A stretch of DNA of 64,000 nucleotides, from positions 806,001 to 870,000 of the forward strand of contig MU839834.1 in NCBI GenBank assembly GCA_030411725.1, in the 5' to 3' direction. Positions 1 to 9,782 of the stretch are shown here, piece after piece. The position numbers and the translations under genes are program-made. Under the pieces are notes generated by a model. It saw nothing but the letters and a program-made list of their open reading frames with translations. It was not told the origin of the DNA and did no database searches. Positions within the stretch are counted from its first letter, which is position 1. Each line of letters starts with the position of its first letter. Source of the stretch: Echria macrotheca (lineage: Eukaryota; Ascomycota; Sordariomycetes; Sordariales; Schizotheciaceae).

Positions 1-152
1 TTGATCATTCTTTCTGGTCCGGCCTAGGACGGAAGCACGGGGGGCGTGGAGACACGGAGGCACGGAGGTAAGAGATGGGTCGGGCCTAGATGGGCATAAC
101 CTCCCTTAACACAGATGTCGACTTGGCACGATAGACTTTGGAAAGATTCAGA

Positions 153-160
153 TATAAAAA
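153..160 (+). promoter_or_regulatory. Candidate TATA box of the SDR gene
   Basis: A TATAAAAA string lies about 130 bp upstream of the chosen start codon of the short-chain dehydrogenase at 290, in an otherwise featureless leader. Its position and sequence fit a core promoter element, but no transcript start is visible from sequence alone. Confidence 0.4.
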
Positions 161-289
161 GACGTTGCCCTTTCATGATCGGAGAGGTTTTGATTTCTTT
201 CATCATAGAACTATTCTACCCATCCTATGCGGTTTACACAGAGAGTACTTGCAATATTCAAGATACCCACCTTTCACCCAAACCACACA

Positions 290-1189
290 ATGACAGACAC
301 CGAATACATCCCGGTCTGGTTCATCACCGCCGCCTCCTCGGGCTTCGGCCGCGCCATCGCCCTCGAAGCCCTCCGGCGCGGACACAAGGTGATAGCCTCA
401 GCGCGGAGCACGTCCCGGCTGACCGACGTCAAAGCCGCCGGCGCCGCCGTCATGGAACTCGACGTGACGGCCGACGACGCCACGCTCTCGTCCAAGTTCT
501 CCGCGGCGCAGGCTATCTACGGCCGGCTCACGCACGTCGTCAACCCGGCCGGCTACATCCTCGAGGGCGCCATCGAGGAGGCAACCGCGCAGGAGGTGTT
601 CGAGCAGTTCAACACCAACGTCCTCGGCACATTCAACATCGCGCGCGCGGCGGCGCCGTTCCTCCGCGAGGCTGCTGCGTCCCAGCCAAAGGACCACAAG
701 CCGGTGCTGGCCAACTTCGGCAGCCTGGGCAGCTGGCGGTCCGGCCCGGCGTCGGCGCACTACTGCAGCACCAAGTTCGCCGTGAGCGGCATGACCGAGG
801 GACTGCGCGACGAGCTGGCGCCGTTCGGCGTCGACGTGACCGTCATCGAGCCGGGCTACACGCGCACGGGCTTTCTCGTCCGGGACGGCGACGGGCCGGA
901 ACACCGGATCCAGACGGCGCGGACGCTTGCTGTCTATGACGGGACCGGGGTCGCGGCGACGAGGGACGCGATGGTGGCCTATAATGGCCAGCAGCCCGGG
1001 AACGTCGAGAAATGCGCCAGGGTCATCGTCGATGTGCTCACCAAGGAGGGGGTTGCCAGCGGCAGGGAGATTCCCATGCGGCTACCGCTCGGCACAGACA
1101 CGCTGGATGTGGTCCGCGGGAAGTGCGACGAGACGCTCAAGCTCTTGAAGGACTGGGAGGAGGTTGCGAGCTCTGTAATGTATGATTAA
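290..1189 (+). CDS. Short-chain dehydrogenase/reductase (SDR), classical type
   Basis: An intronless 299-residue NAD(P)-dependent oxidoreductase of the classical SDR family; the substrate cannot be told from sequence. Seen: a Rossmann beta strand and glycine-rich loop TAASSGFG at residues 13-20 (the usual first Gly is Ala), an acidic LDVT at 57-60 in the place that contacts the adenine, NPAG at 85-88 (normally NNAG), Asn110, a serine in FGSLGS near 145-148, and the catalytic YCSTK with Tyr158 and Lys162. The PGYTRTGF segment follows, as in classical SDRs. The reading frame is open back to another ATG at 227, but the ATG at 290 has a better context (CACAATGA) and puts the first beta strand at the usual distance from the N-terminus. 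The 'SSGFGRA' pattern is common in fungal secondary-metabolism and detoxification SDRs, but no cluster surrounds it. Confidence 0.9.
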   Translation: MTDTEYIPVWFITAASSGFGRAIALEALRRGHKVIASARSTSRLTDVKAAGAAVMELDVTADDATLSSKFSAAQAIYGRLTHVVNPAGYILEGAIEEATAQEVFEQFNTNVLGTFNIARAAAPFLREAAASQPKDHKPVLANFGSLGSWRSGPASAHYCSTKFAVSGMTEGLRDELAPFGVDVTVIEPGYTRTGFLVRDGDGPEHRIQTARTLAVYDGTGVAATRDAMVAYNGQQPGNVEKCARVIVDVLTKEGVASGREIPMRLPLGTDTLDVVRGKCDETLKLLKDWEEVASSVMYD

Positions 1190-1570
1190 AGCAGACTCCA
1201 GGGGGGAGTGGCTCAGCTCAGGCAGATTGTATCGTTAGCGATAGGCAATAGATTTCCATACAGCTTCAGCTCCTACTAGCTCCGCCTGCTGAAATCCTTC
1301 CTCATGCATGGTTCCAGGCATTGGCCGCGAGCCACCGTCTCTGCCGCACCTTCGCGCGCAGCAGCAGCTGAGCACGGCATTTGATAAGAACCTGGATGGG
1401 TCGCAATCTTCTATAGTGTGTTGGGAATGCCAAGATTTTGATCATGGCTCAAAACGGGTTGCCTCTTGCTGTGTTGCCTTGATTTCAAAAGGACGGCCGA
1501 CCCCCCACCAGAAATCCCCTCGCGCGATACCCCGCCATCTGCCCGGATTCCGTTATCGATATCCACGCCA
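1190..1570. other. Intergenic/leader region between SDR and IQ-motif gene
   Basis: No independent gene is visible. The reading frame of the downstream IQ-motif protein stays open back to about 1466, and codons from about 1492 look coding (proline/serine-rich like the rest of the N-terminus), so the real first exon of that gene probably lies in this stretch. Confidence 0.5.
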
Positions 1571-3579
1571 ATGCCGCCGTCGCCGACTCTTGGGCCAAGC
1601 ACCGGCCCTCCGGGCGCGAGCTCCGATAATCTCGGCGCGATCCCCACTCGACTGAAGTCGCCCGACACCGCCTCGGTCCGGTCTGGCCAGAGCCAGAGCC
1701 ACCGCGACTACTTCGACTCGCTGGTCCCACCTTCGCGCGACGAGTTTGAACACATCGCCGAGATCCAGGCCGAGCGCGAAGCCCAGATCAAGCGTCGCTC
1801 GCGCGAGCTGCAGCGCCAGAGCGTCGGTTCGACCCCAGAAGTTGAGGATGGCGCCAGCGAGCCCCCGAAAAGCCCGGGTCGTAGAGTCCTTGCTCGTCTT
1901 GGCTTCCATGGCCACGGCCGCAAGCCAAGCGCCGACGAGCGGGCCGAGGCGAAAGCTGCGACTGTCATCCAGCGCACCTATCGCGGATACCGTGTGCGGC
2001 GCGAGATGAAAGGACTCGGGATCGATGCGACGACTCGGTGGATACACGCCGTCCGCGAGGCGCAGTGGCGCGAGCTCAACCGGCCCCGCGCCCGGTCTCC
2101 TGGGGGTGGAAGCAACTGGGACCTCAGCACGACCACCTTGCCGGGCGAACAGGTCCTTGGTAGTAATGAAAGCGGAATGTTGAGCCCCGACCGACGGTCG
2201 ACAGCGAAGTCAAACTGGAGAAAGGCGGCCACCATCGCGAGAAGGGCCGGCGCCGACGTGGATGCGTCGAGCGATAGTAGTAGTATCTCCTCTGCTTCTT
2301 CAACTTCATCTTCCGATTCGGACGAAAAACGCCGTTCGAAGCAGGCCCAGAAGCAGGCCCAGAAGCAGCGTGAAGAGGCCAAGGAGAGACGCAGGAAGGA
2401 GGCCAAGATGATGGGTCTCCAGTACTTCCTCGAGATGGTTGATCTCAAGCATCGATACGGCTCCAATCTTCGCGTGTACCACGAGGAATGGAAGAAGGCG
2501 GATACCAACGAGAACTTTTTCTACTGGCTGGACTACGGCGAGGGCCGGAATGTCAGCGTCGATGCGTGTCCGCGTGAGCAGCTCGACCGCGAGCAGGTCC
2601 GTTATCTTTCGCGCGAGGAGCGCCAGTACTACCTCGTCAAAGTCGACGAAGTGGGGAGGCTGTGTTGGGCAAAGAATGGGGCTCGAATCGACACAACCGA
2701 GGCGTTCAAGGATTCCATCCATGGCATTGTCCCGGCCGACGACGAGACGCCCGCTTATCGACCGATGGAAGAGAATGAGACCCGACTCCTCGGGGACTCG
2801 AGCACCGGCACTTCGTCTTCGACCGACAGCGACGAGGGAGACCGATACGCCACGTTGTCCTTCGACGAGGCAAAGGGTGTCAACAAGATCAAGCATATCT
2901 CGGCCACGACAGTCTTCAACAAGCTTCTCCGGAAGAGCGTCCGCAAGAACACTTGGATCTTTGTGGCCGACACCTCGTTCCGACTCTATGTGGGCATCAA
3001 GAACAGCGGCGCATTCCAGCACAGCTCCTTTTTGCAAGGCAGTCGAATCTCCGCCGCCGGGCTCATCAAGATCAAGGACGGCAGACTGCGCAGTCTGTCG
3101 CCGCTGAGCGGCCACTACCGCCCGCCGGCATCCAACTTCCGGGCGTTTGTGCGGAGCCTCAAGGAGGAGGGCGTAGATATGAGCAGGGTGAGTATTTCAA
3201 AGAGCTATGCCGTGCTGGTGGGGCTCGAGGCCTATGTTAAGGTAAGTTTCGTGCCTATATGATTTCAGCACTTATCTTTGACTAACTTAGCTTGAAGGTC
3301 CGAAAGAAGGGGCAAGACGCGGTGCGAAAGATGGCCAAAGGGAAGCAGAAAGTGGTGGCACCCGACGAGTATCGCCAGAAGAAAGAAGAGGGCCAGGACA
3401 GGTCAGAGAGTGCAGCGAAGGAAAGAGAGCTTATGGAGGCCGAGGAGGCAACTCGGGAGAATGCTATAGGGGTCTCGGTCATGCAGAAGCTGGGGGTGCC
3501 TTTGCGGGAGCCCAAGGGCCAGAAGGGTGAGGACGAAAGGGAAGCGGCTGTTGCAGCGCATCATGCGGAACATGAATGA
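1571..3579 (+). CDS. IQ calmodulin-binding motif protein, function unknown
   Basis: At least 650 residues from two exons (1571-3241 and 3298-3579); the 56-nt intron starts GTAAGT and has a CTAAC branch site. Seen: a Pro/Ser-rich disordered N-terminus, one IQ motif (AATVIQRTYRGYRVRRE, about residues 129-145) expected to bind calmodulin or a myosin-type light chain, a Ser-rich and Lys/Gln-rich linker, then a conserved block beginning near KMMGLQYFLEMVDLKHRYG with aromatic-rich HEEWKKADTNENFFYWLDYGEG, and a Lys/Glu-rich C-terminal tail. I recognise the architecture as a conserved filamentous-fungal protein but know no assigned function. The start is uncertain: 1571 is the first in-frame ATG, yet coding-like sequence continues upstream to about 1492, so an upstream exon is likely. 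A tentative ATG at 1444 would need an improbably short 34-nt intron. Confidence 0.75.
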
Positions 3580-3908
3580 AGCAGATGAACATTTTCGACA
3601 TCGGATTTTCCAATCTCACATAGTACAATATAAACACTTTCTGCTGTTGGTGTAATCCGATTTTTGGTACGGTATTTGACCTGGGCTGGAAGCTTTGATG
3701 CCGCCGTTGGTTAGACCTAATCAGATTGGAGCAGCCCCACCACCGATAGGCCCACCCCGCCGTGGCCAATGACAGCCCCAGGCTTGGCGTCCGAGCTCTG
3801 GAGCTGAAGCCGACAAGTGTTCATTGAGTTTCAGTGGATCACTGGATTCCCACGGCCGTGTTGCGCAACAAGGTGCTTCTCGCAACAGCACCACCACACA
3901 ACACCACA
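3580..3908. other. Intergenic region upstream of the Swp1 gene
   Basis: 329 bp holding the 3' end of the IQ-protein transcript and the promoter and leader of the ribophorin II gene. No ORF with coding character, RNA gene or repeat is apparent. Confidence 0.5.
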
Positions 3909-4935
3909 ATGCGATTCTCTCAGTCCCTCGCCTCGGCGGCTCTGCTTGTTGCGGCAGGCGTTGCACAGGCCGCTTCGTCGTGGAGTTTCGACGATGCCAG
4001 CCTGGCCATTTCCGCAAAGAAGGCGTCCGAGGCTGTCAAGGAGAAGTATGCGCCTCCCTCAGAGACCATTCCATGCTCGCGCTGACACGTTTCGCAAAGG
4101 CTGAACCCCAAGACTCCGCTATCGAAGCCGGTGACCCTCGGCAGCACCGACACGCTCAAGGTTGCCCTCACAGCCAAGGACAATGGCAAGGCGAAGCGGC
4201 CTCATCAGGCCTTCGTCGTCTTGAAGGAGCAGGACTCGGGGCTCGAGGTGCCCTTTCCTCTGACGACCAAGGACAACGGGAAAGCTGTGGTGCATATTGT
4301 AAGGACTTGATTTGCTACAATAGTACCTCGTTGCTAACGGCAGGATGGCAGGCTCAGAAAGATATCCCGGTCCAACTCCTTGTCTCGACTAAGCCGCTGA
4401 AAGGATCGATTGTCATCGGCTCCTTCGGTTCTGCCCAGGGCTATAACTCGCAAGTGTTCGAGGTCGAGATCACGACCGACCCCAATGCTCCGGCGCCACA
4501 CTACGAGAAGCCGCTGCGGTATGGCAAGAAGGAAGAGATTCACCACATTTTCCGTGCCGACCCCAAGAGCCCGCCCAAGGTCATCTCGCTGTTCTTTACG
4601 CTGGCTGTGGCTGCTACGGTTCCGGCACTTTTCATTGGCGTAAGTCTGTTGTGTTTGTTGCCTGTTGACATTGCTCTAACGTGCTCTCTCGATAGTGGCT
4701 GGCACTCGGCGCAAACCTCAACCACCTTTCCAAGGCTATCGGCGCGGCTCCTCTGTCGCACGCCACCTTTTTCGGCTCGATTGTGGCCATGGAGTTTGTT
4801 TTCTTCATGTACTACACGAGCTGGAATCTGTTCCAGACGCTTCCTGTTGCTGGCCTAGTCAGTATTGCGACCGTTCTGAGCGGCACGAAGGCGTTGGGCG
4901 AGGTGCAGAGGAGGCGTCTTGCTGGCGATCGCTGA
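3909..4935 (+). CDS. SWP1: Oligosaccharyltransferase subunit Swp1 (ribophorin II)
   Basis: Subunit of the ER-membrane oligosaccharyltransferase that transfers the lipid-linked glycan to Asn-X-Ser/Thr of nascent proteins. Four exons: 3909-4045, 4100-4298, 4352-4639 and 4696-4935; introns of 54, 53 and 56 nt with CTGAC/CTAAC branch sites. They give 287 residues, almost the length of yeast Swp1. Seen: a signal peptide (residues 1-21, ending VAQA), a lumenal beta-rich domain, and the conserved ribophorin II C-terminus. The latter starts with the LRYGKKEEIHHIFR motif just before three membrane segments at about 189-210, 231-252 and 257-277. At the second intron a closer AG (4342-4343) is skipped because it lies too near the branch site; only the AG at 4350-4351 keeps the frame into AQKDIPVQ. 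The family assignment is secure. Confidence 0.93.
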
Positions 4936-5725
4936 AGCTGAGGCAGACGGCGGATGAAACAGGGTTGGTTGCTGGCTAGTCATGTATAAATAAAATGGTG
5001 TCTTGTGGGACCATGTAAAGCGGATGACACAGGGTTATCTTTGACAGCCATTTATTGTCGTTCAGAGTCCAGGGAGTTGTAGAATCATGCGGTTGGGTCT
5101 GGATGGGTCGGGTATGGTTAACTGGTGCGAAGGCAGACAAAAAAAGAAATGGCTTAAATCTGATTTTGGACCCGAACCTACACTGTTGAGATCTTCTTGT
5201 CAAACTACGTATCGGTAACTCTAGCTCTTAGCGTTTAACTTGTTGAAAACCGTTCAACCGATATAAAGTCCTGCAACTTGCGATTGAAAGACAGGTGACG
5301 GCCAGGCCGCCAGCATTGGTGGCCGCACGTCCAGCTGTCCCACTGTGTCACTGAAAGCTGTGCTGCATCAGCCAATCAGGTAGCCGCCCTCTGCCAGCGG
5401 CGACCCACTTCAATCCCCACCTCACCCTTGAATGTAAACAAATCGATTTGGATCGCGTCGCTCTTGCCTCGACTGCAGCGCGACACTGCTCCTCGACAGC
5501 AACGACAGCAACGACGGACACGCTCTCCACCCAATGCTCAGCATGTGCAGTGTGTCGCAACTACTCCCGACACTCACAGCTCTTTCTTGACTTGATCCGC
5601 GCTGACACGGCGCATTGCAATCGACGCATTTCTCCAATTGCTCTGAGCATCGACGCTTTCCATCCTGCTTGTGCCTGCAGTCGCTCGACCTCGCACTGCG
5701 CCGACGCGCAACAACAGGCCACAAA
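4936..5725. other. Intergenic region and long leader upstream of the Ppc89-like gene
   Basis: 790 bp. A possible TATA-like ATATAAAG lies at 5261, and the 200 bp before the start at 5726 are pyrimidine- and CA-rich, as is usual for fungal 5' leaders. No gene seen. Confidence 0.45.
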
Positions 5726-8700
5726 ATGGACTTCAATAGCAATAGGACCAGTAACCCCCATACCAAAGCCAAACATATCCCTAGACTTCAGAAGGAGATG
5801 TACGAACACCGTCTCCGCCACAACCCTTTCAGCTCACCCCCGTCGTCGACCGGCTCCAACGACACGGTCAGCACCACCACCGAGGAGCTGTCCCGGAATC
5901 TCTCCAATTTTTCGTTTAGCCCCGACGGCGAGGGCACCCGACGGTTCAGCGACGAGTACCAGCCTCCCAAACGAGCCGCCAGGTCAGGTCGCTTCGGCAC
6001 GCGTCCCACCACCGAGGTCAACACGTCCGCCATCGCGCGCGCGTATCCCGAGTGGAGCGGGCTGGCTCCCAAAGACGGCAACACGATCTCGCAGACCGTC
6101 CAGACTGTTGATATTGCCCTGCCCTTCAACCCCATACCCTCGGTAGAGGACGGCAAGGAGAACATACCGCCGGCGGACGAGACGGCCGATAACACGTTCG
6201 AGAACGCGTTGGACTTCAAACGGAAAAGGGCCCGTGCTGATATGCAAGCCCGTGTTGACGACGGCTCAGAGTGCTCTACTGTTCTCTCTCACGTGGCTGA
6301 TCGACCGCTTCTCGGAGGAGCCCGCCGCACACGGTTCTCCAGCGCGCCTGCCGAGATTCCCGGATCCTCCCCTCCGCCCGTCAAACAGTCACTCCAAGAC
6401 ATGGTTTCCAAGATTCGCTCTGAGAAACAAGCCGCCGAGGCTCACATGAATACCCCTCCGAGACAATCGCCGCTGCCCAGAAGCAGTTTGCAACCGCCCG
6501 CTGCAGACCGCACTGGTGTCAGCCCGACAAGCCGCTCCTTCTTCCTCCCAACCTTTCGCCATCTTCCAGACTGGACCGCCGGTGCTCTGCGATTCAGCTC
6601 CATCAAAAATGGCACTCCCGTATTTACGAGAGCAGGCGTCAAGTTGAACCAATCCAACGAGCACCGGATGGTGAATTCAGCCCAAATCCCCGAGGAGGAT
6701 GAGGAGATCTTTGTCTCCCTGGATAAGCTCCAGGAGGAGGTTCGCGAGCTTCACGACCACGATGCTATGTTGCAGCGTGAGGCCGAGAAGCTGCAACGCG
6801 AGGTCAATATGCTCCAATACGAGCTTAAGATGTTCAAAACGAGGAAGAGGTCGGACAGTGCGTTGGGGTCAGAGTCGGACGGCTCGTTCCGACGGGGAGA
6901 CGGCCATGACCACGAACTCGAGGCGCAGATTGCCCAGCTTCAGGACCGTCTTGACCAGGCCAGCCGTCAGGTTGGAGTGCACGATATCCATAGCAGTGCT
7001 CTTGCGGCAGAGCGTGACGAGGCCCTGTACCAGGCTTCGGTCGCGCGGGAGCGGGCCATGAAACTGCAGGCCGAGCTCGAGGCTACTCAGAAGGACCTCG
7101 AGTCGACGCTGCAGTATCGGCACGAAAAGGAGACTCTCCGGCTCGAGAACACCTCGTTGGCTGCTGCTAACGAGACACTGAAACAGCAACACGATGCGGC
7201 CGTAGAAAACAGCAAGAATCTTAGCATCCAGTGCGAGAAGCTCCGCCGAGATCTGGCTGTGTCTCAGAAGGACCTGGCGGCTGCCCGCGAGGAGCTTGCT
7301 TCGGTCCGGAGACAAAACGAGGCTCTGCTGGAGGAGAAGCGCATTCTTGCCCAAGACCACGCCAGCATGGAGCGGAGCAACGAGACGTATTTCAAGGAGA
7401 ATAAGAAGCTCCAAGCGCAGATTGCGGCCCGCGACCAACATATTGCCGATCTCCAAAAGGGAATCAGCACTCGGGATGAGATGATCGATAAGATCAACAG
7501 CCTTACGACCGACACGGCTGTGCTGGAACTGAATGCGGAACTCGAGGCGGAGCTGGAGCGCGTCAAGGCACAGTTGCAGCAACAATCGACCAACTTCCAA
7601 GAAAAAGACGGCTCCATTAGCGCCAAAGAGGGCCGGATTCGGGTCCTGAAGGAGCAGAACCATGAACTGTCGGCCGAGAACCAGAAGCTCGCCGAACAAA
7701 TGAAGCAGCTCCGGGACGAATATGAACAGATCAAAGGTTACTGGATTGATGATCGACATAAGGTGGTACGACTTAACCAGCAGCTCACCAAGAACAACAC
7801 CGAGTACCTGAGGACACTGAACGACAACACGGAAGACTGCGTCCGCCTGGAGGAGGACTTCAAGGTGAAGGAGGCAACGCTTCGCCAGAAGCTTGAGCGT
7901 CGGGAGGCGGCCATCAAGAAGGTCAAGCAGCTTACGACCAAGATCGTCGAGATCGCGCAGCAAGATATCACGGGCAAGACAGTCAAGGTCACTCGGATTG
8001 TTGAGCCGACGGGGTCGCGCTACGCGGCAAGCGATCTGACAGGAAGGAGCAGTGCTATGAATGTTGATGACGACCCGACGACGGAGCTGCACCTGACCCA
8101 AGGATCTGATTTTGTCAGCATCATGGACAACGAGGTGGCCAAGCTGAAGCAGACGTACCGGGACATCCAGGAGCAGCAGCAGCAGGGTGTTGAAGCTGGG
8201 AATCTCGGAGACACGGTGGAGATTTCAGAATATGACCTGCCCGTGTTGCCAGATGCCAAGCGAAGACAATCTGATGCCAGCATCAAGCTCGGCAAAGCTG
8301 TTGGTCCCGCACAACCGAAGGCGCAGCCAGCTGGAATTCTCAAGAAGTCGAGCCAGTTTCCGCTTGAAGATGACACCGGGCGTTTCAGCGTCAAGTCGGC
8401 GCTCAGCATTGCCAGCCACCACAGCGATGACGAATCAGTACACTCGGTTGCCACTAACCGGAGCCATCGATCTGTTAAGAGCAACTCGAACACGGAGAAG
8501 ATTGCGCGGCCCGAGTCTCGTCTGCGGCGAAACTCGGAGACGGGACAGGTAGGCGCTGATGCGACTGTCACGGAGCAAAACATGACATCGGCCTTCTTCA
8601 TGCCCGATATCACCATCGACACGGAGAAGGACGCTACCAAGGAAGCGGTGCCGTCTCTCAGCAAGGAGGCGCGTCGGGTGCTTGACAGCATCTGCCAGCA

Positions 8701-9247
8701 CAAGTCGGGCAACTGCAATGTGTGTATCCGTATCGCGGCGCACGGGGAGAAGCGTACGACCAAGTCATCAAGAATCTCGCTCAGCCCCGAGGAGATGCGC
8801 AAGGGCAAGAAGACGGTGTCTGTGGAGAAGCCGGTCCCGGTCTCTGAGCGTGTCACGGAGCGCGAAGCCCGGTATGTCGAGGAGCCGACGATGCGGCCGT
8901 CGATGGAACCCGGCAAGGCGCTTGCTATCCTGATCAAGGAGACGCAGGACGAGATTGATCATCTTCAGCTGGAGCTGAAGCGGATGAACGAGGTGTATTT
9001 TGGGCTGGACAAGTCGCTCGGGCAGCGGGAGCGCAGACGGGTCATGGCGGAGATCAAGAAGCTGCAGTCGGAGCTTGAGATGAAGAGTGGACATTTGTAC
9101 AAGCTGCATGACGTGCTGGAGGGACAGAAGCAGGCGGGACAGCTGATGGGCGAGGACGAGGTTAATGTTACTGTGCTCAGTGGGCTTGTGCGGCTGGATG
9201 CGACGACGGTGGAGAGCAAGGATGGGTCGTGGAATGGGTTTGACTGA
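5726..9247 (+). CDS. Spindle pole body scaffold, Ppc89/Cep57-like coiled-coil protein
   Basis: A single-exon 1173-residue protein. Layout: a disordered Ser/Pro-rich N-terminus with a KEN-like DGKENIPP, long heptad-rich coiled coils at about 327-750, a disordered acidic/Ser-rich stretch, a small Cys/His cluster (C990, H992, C997, C1000), and a C-terminal helical domain at about 1060-1130. That domain starts GKALAILIKETQDEIDHL, continues through a GQRERRRVMAEIKKLQSELEMKS segment and ends LYKLHDVLEG. It matches the Cep57 microtubule-binding domain pattern (Leu-rich helix, 'YxxLDxSLGxRxR', 'LExKxxxIYxLxDVL'). In fission yeast and Aspergillus, proteins of this layout (Ppc89/PpcA) are structural spindle pole body components. 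ATG 5726 is chosen over the upstream open frame because the preceding residues are low-complexity leader-like. Function is inferred from the family, not shown by the sequence. Confidence 0.85.
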   Translation: MDFNSNRTSNPHTKAKHIPRLQKEMYEHRLRHNPFSSPPSSTGSNDTVSTTTEELSRNLSNFSFSPDGEGTRRFSDEYQPPKRAARSGRFGTRPTTEVNTSAIARAYPEWSGLAPKDGNTISQTVQTVDIALPFNPIPSVEDGKENIPPADETADNTFENALDFKRKRARADMQARVDDGSECSTVLSHVADRPLLGGARRTRFSSAPAEIPGSSPPPVKQSLQDMVSKIRSEKQAAEAHMNTPPRQSPLPRSSLQPPAADRTGVSPTSRSFFLPTFRHLPDWTAGALRFSSIKNGTPVFTRAGVKLNQSNEHRMVNSAQIPEEDEEIFVSLDKLQEEVRELHDHDAMLQREAEKLQREVNMLQYELKMFKTRKRSDSALGSESDGSFRRGDGHDHELEAQIAQLQDRLDQASRQVGVHDIHSSALAAERDEALYQASVARERAMKLQAELEATQKDLESTLQYRHEKETLRLENTSLAAANETLKQQHDAAVENSKNLSIQCEKLRRDLAVSQKDLAAAREELASVRRQNEALLEEKRILAQDHASMERSNETYFKENKKLQAQIAARDQHIADLQKGISTRDEMIDKINSLTTDTAVLELNAELEAELERVKAQLQQQSTNFQEKDGSISAKEGRIRVLKEQNHELSAENQKLAEQMKQLRDEYEQIKGYWIDDRHKVVRLNQQLTKNNTEYLRTLNDNTEDCVRLEEDFKVKEATLRQKLERREAAIKKVKQLTTKIVEIAQQDITGKTVKVTRIVEPTGSRYAASDLTGRSSAMNVDDDPTTELHLTQGSDFVSIMDNEVAKLKQTYRDIQEQQQQGVEAGNLGDTVEISEYDLPVLPDAKRRQSDASIKLGKAVGPAQPKAQPAGILKKSSQFPLEDDTGRFSVKSALSIASHHSDDESVHSVATNRSHRSVKSNSNTEKIARPESRLRRNSETGQVGADATVTEQNMTSAFFMPDITIDTEKDATKEAVPSLSKEARRVLDSICQHKSGNCNVCIRIAAHGEKRTTKSSRISLSPEEMRKGKKTVSVEKPVPVSERVTEREARYVEEPTMRPSMEPGKALAILIKETQDEIDHLQLELKRMNEVYFGLDKSLGQRERRRVMAEIKKLQSELEMKSGHLYKLHDVLEGQKQAGQLMGEDEVNVTVLSGLVRLDATTVESKDGSWNGFD

Positions 9248-9782
9248 TTACGGAATTGCATGTGGGAGTAATAGGTGTCTGTCGGAGGTTTTGGGCAGGC
9301 GTTTGGCTTGTTTGTTTTTGGTATGGGGATTATAGTATGGGGTTGATTTTGTGTAGGGTTAAAAGCATGTGTCAGGTAGGCTGACTGCTGGTAACATGAT
9401 GTTATTGTCGGATGACAGTTTGGCATGGTGATTGTGTTGATACTGGTGTTGTGTTGCTCCTGACTGTTAGTCGAGATTGATCAGATAAGATAACAGCCTC
9501 ATACTCTCTAGTGGGCCGCGTGCCTGACTGCTGCTGCGTTGCTCTCCGCGCTACCTTGCCTAGCCCCGCGATTTGCCTAACCGACCACACCCAACCAAGC
9601 TCCTCTTCTTTTTCCACCTCCCACCGTGGAAAGCTCGCGACTGCTACGCCTAAACGACTAAACGACGATCGCAAAACCCAACCCAAACAACAAACAACCC
9701 GACAACCACCACCAATCCACCAATTACACACACACACACACACACACACATACATACCCAACAGAAAAACGACAGAAAAAAA
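9248..9782. other. Intergenic region between Ppc89-like gene and Y14
   Basis: 535 bp. The first 200 bp are G/T-rich 3' flank; the last 150 bp are a C/A-rich leader with a dinucleotide repeat (separate entry) ending at the Y14 start codon. Confidence 0.45.
9726..9749 (+). repeat. (CA)n microsatellite in the Y14 leader
   Basis: About 12 tandem CA units lie 35-55 nt before the Y14 start codon, so probably inside the 5' untranslated region. Confidence 0.85.

Noticed and set aside
115..939. 274-codon plus-strand ORF overlapping the SDR gene
   Set aside because: Arg/His-rich out-of-frame translation of the SDR coding sequence.
1458..1491. 34-nt intron linking ATG 1444 to the IQ-motif frame
   Set aside because: It would give a sensible N-terminus (MAQNGTADPPP) but is shorter than any plausible fungal intron and lacks a branch site; left unresolved.
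2306..3115. 269-codon minus-strand ORF opposite the IQ-motif gene
   Set aside because: Shadow of the plus-strand coding frame in GC-rich DNA; no domain in its translation.
4341..4343. First AG (CAG) after the branch site in Swp1 intron 2 as acceptor
   Set aside because: It lies too close to the CTAAC branch site and would read DGRLRKIS out of the family frame; the next AG restores AQKDIPVQ.
6869..8101. 410-codon ORF on the minus strand inside the spindle pole body gene
   Set aside because: It is antisense to a coiled-coil coding region with strong plus-strand codon structure; the Leu-rich translation is the expected shadow of Gln/Glu/Lys codons.
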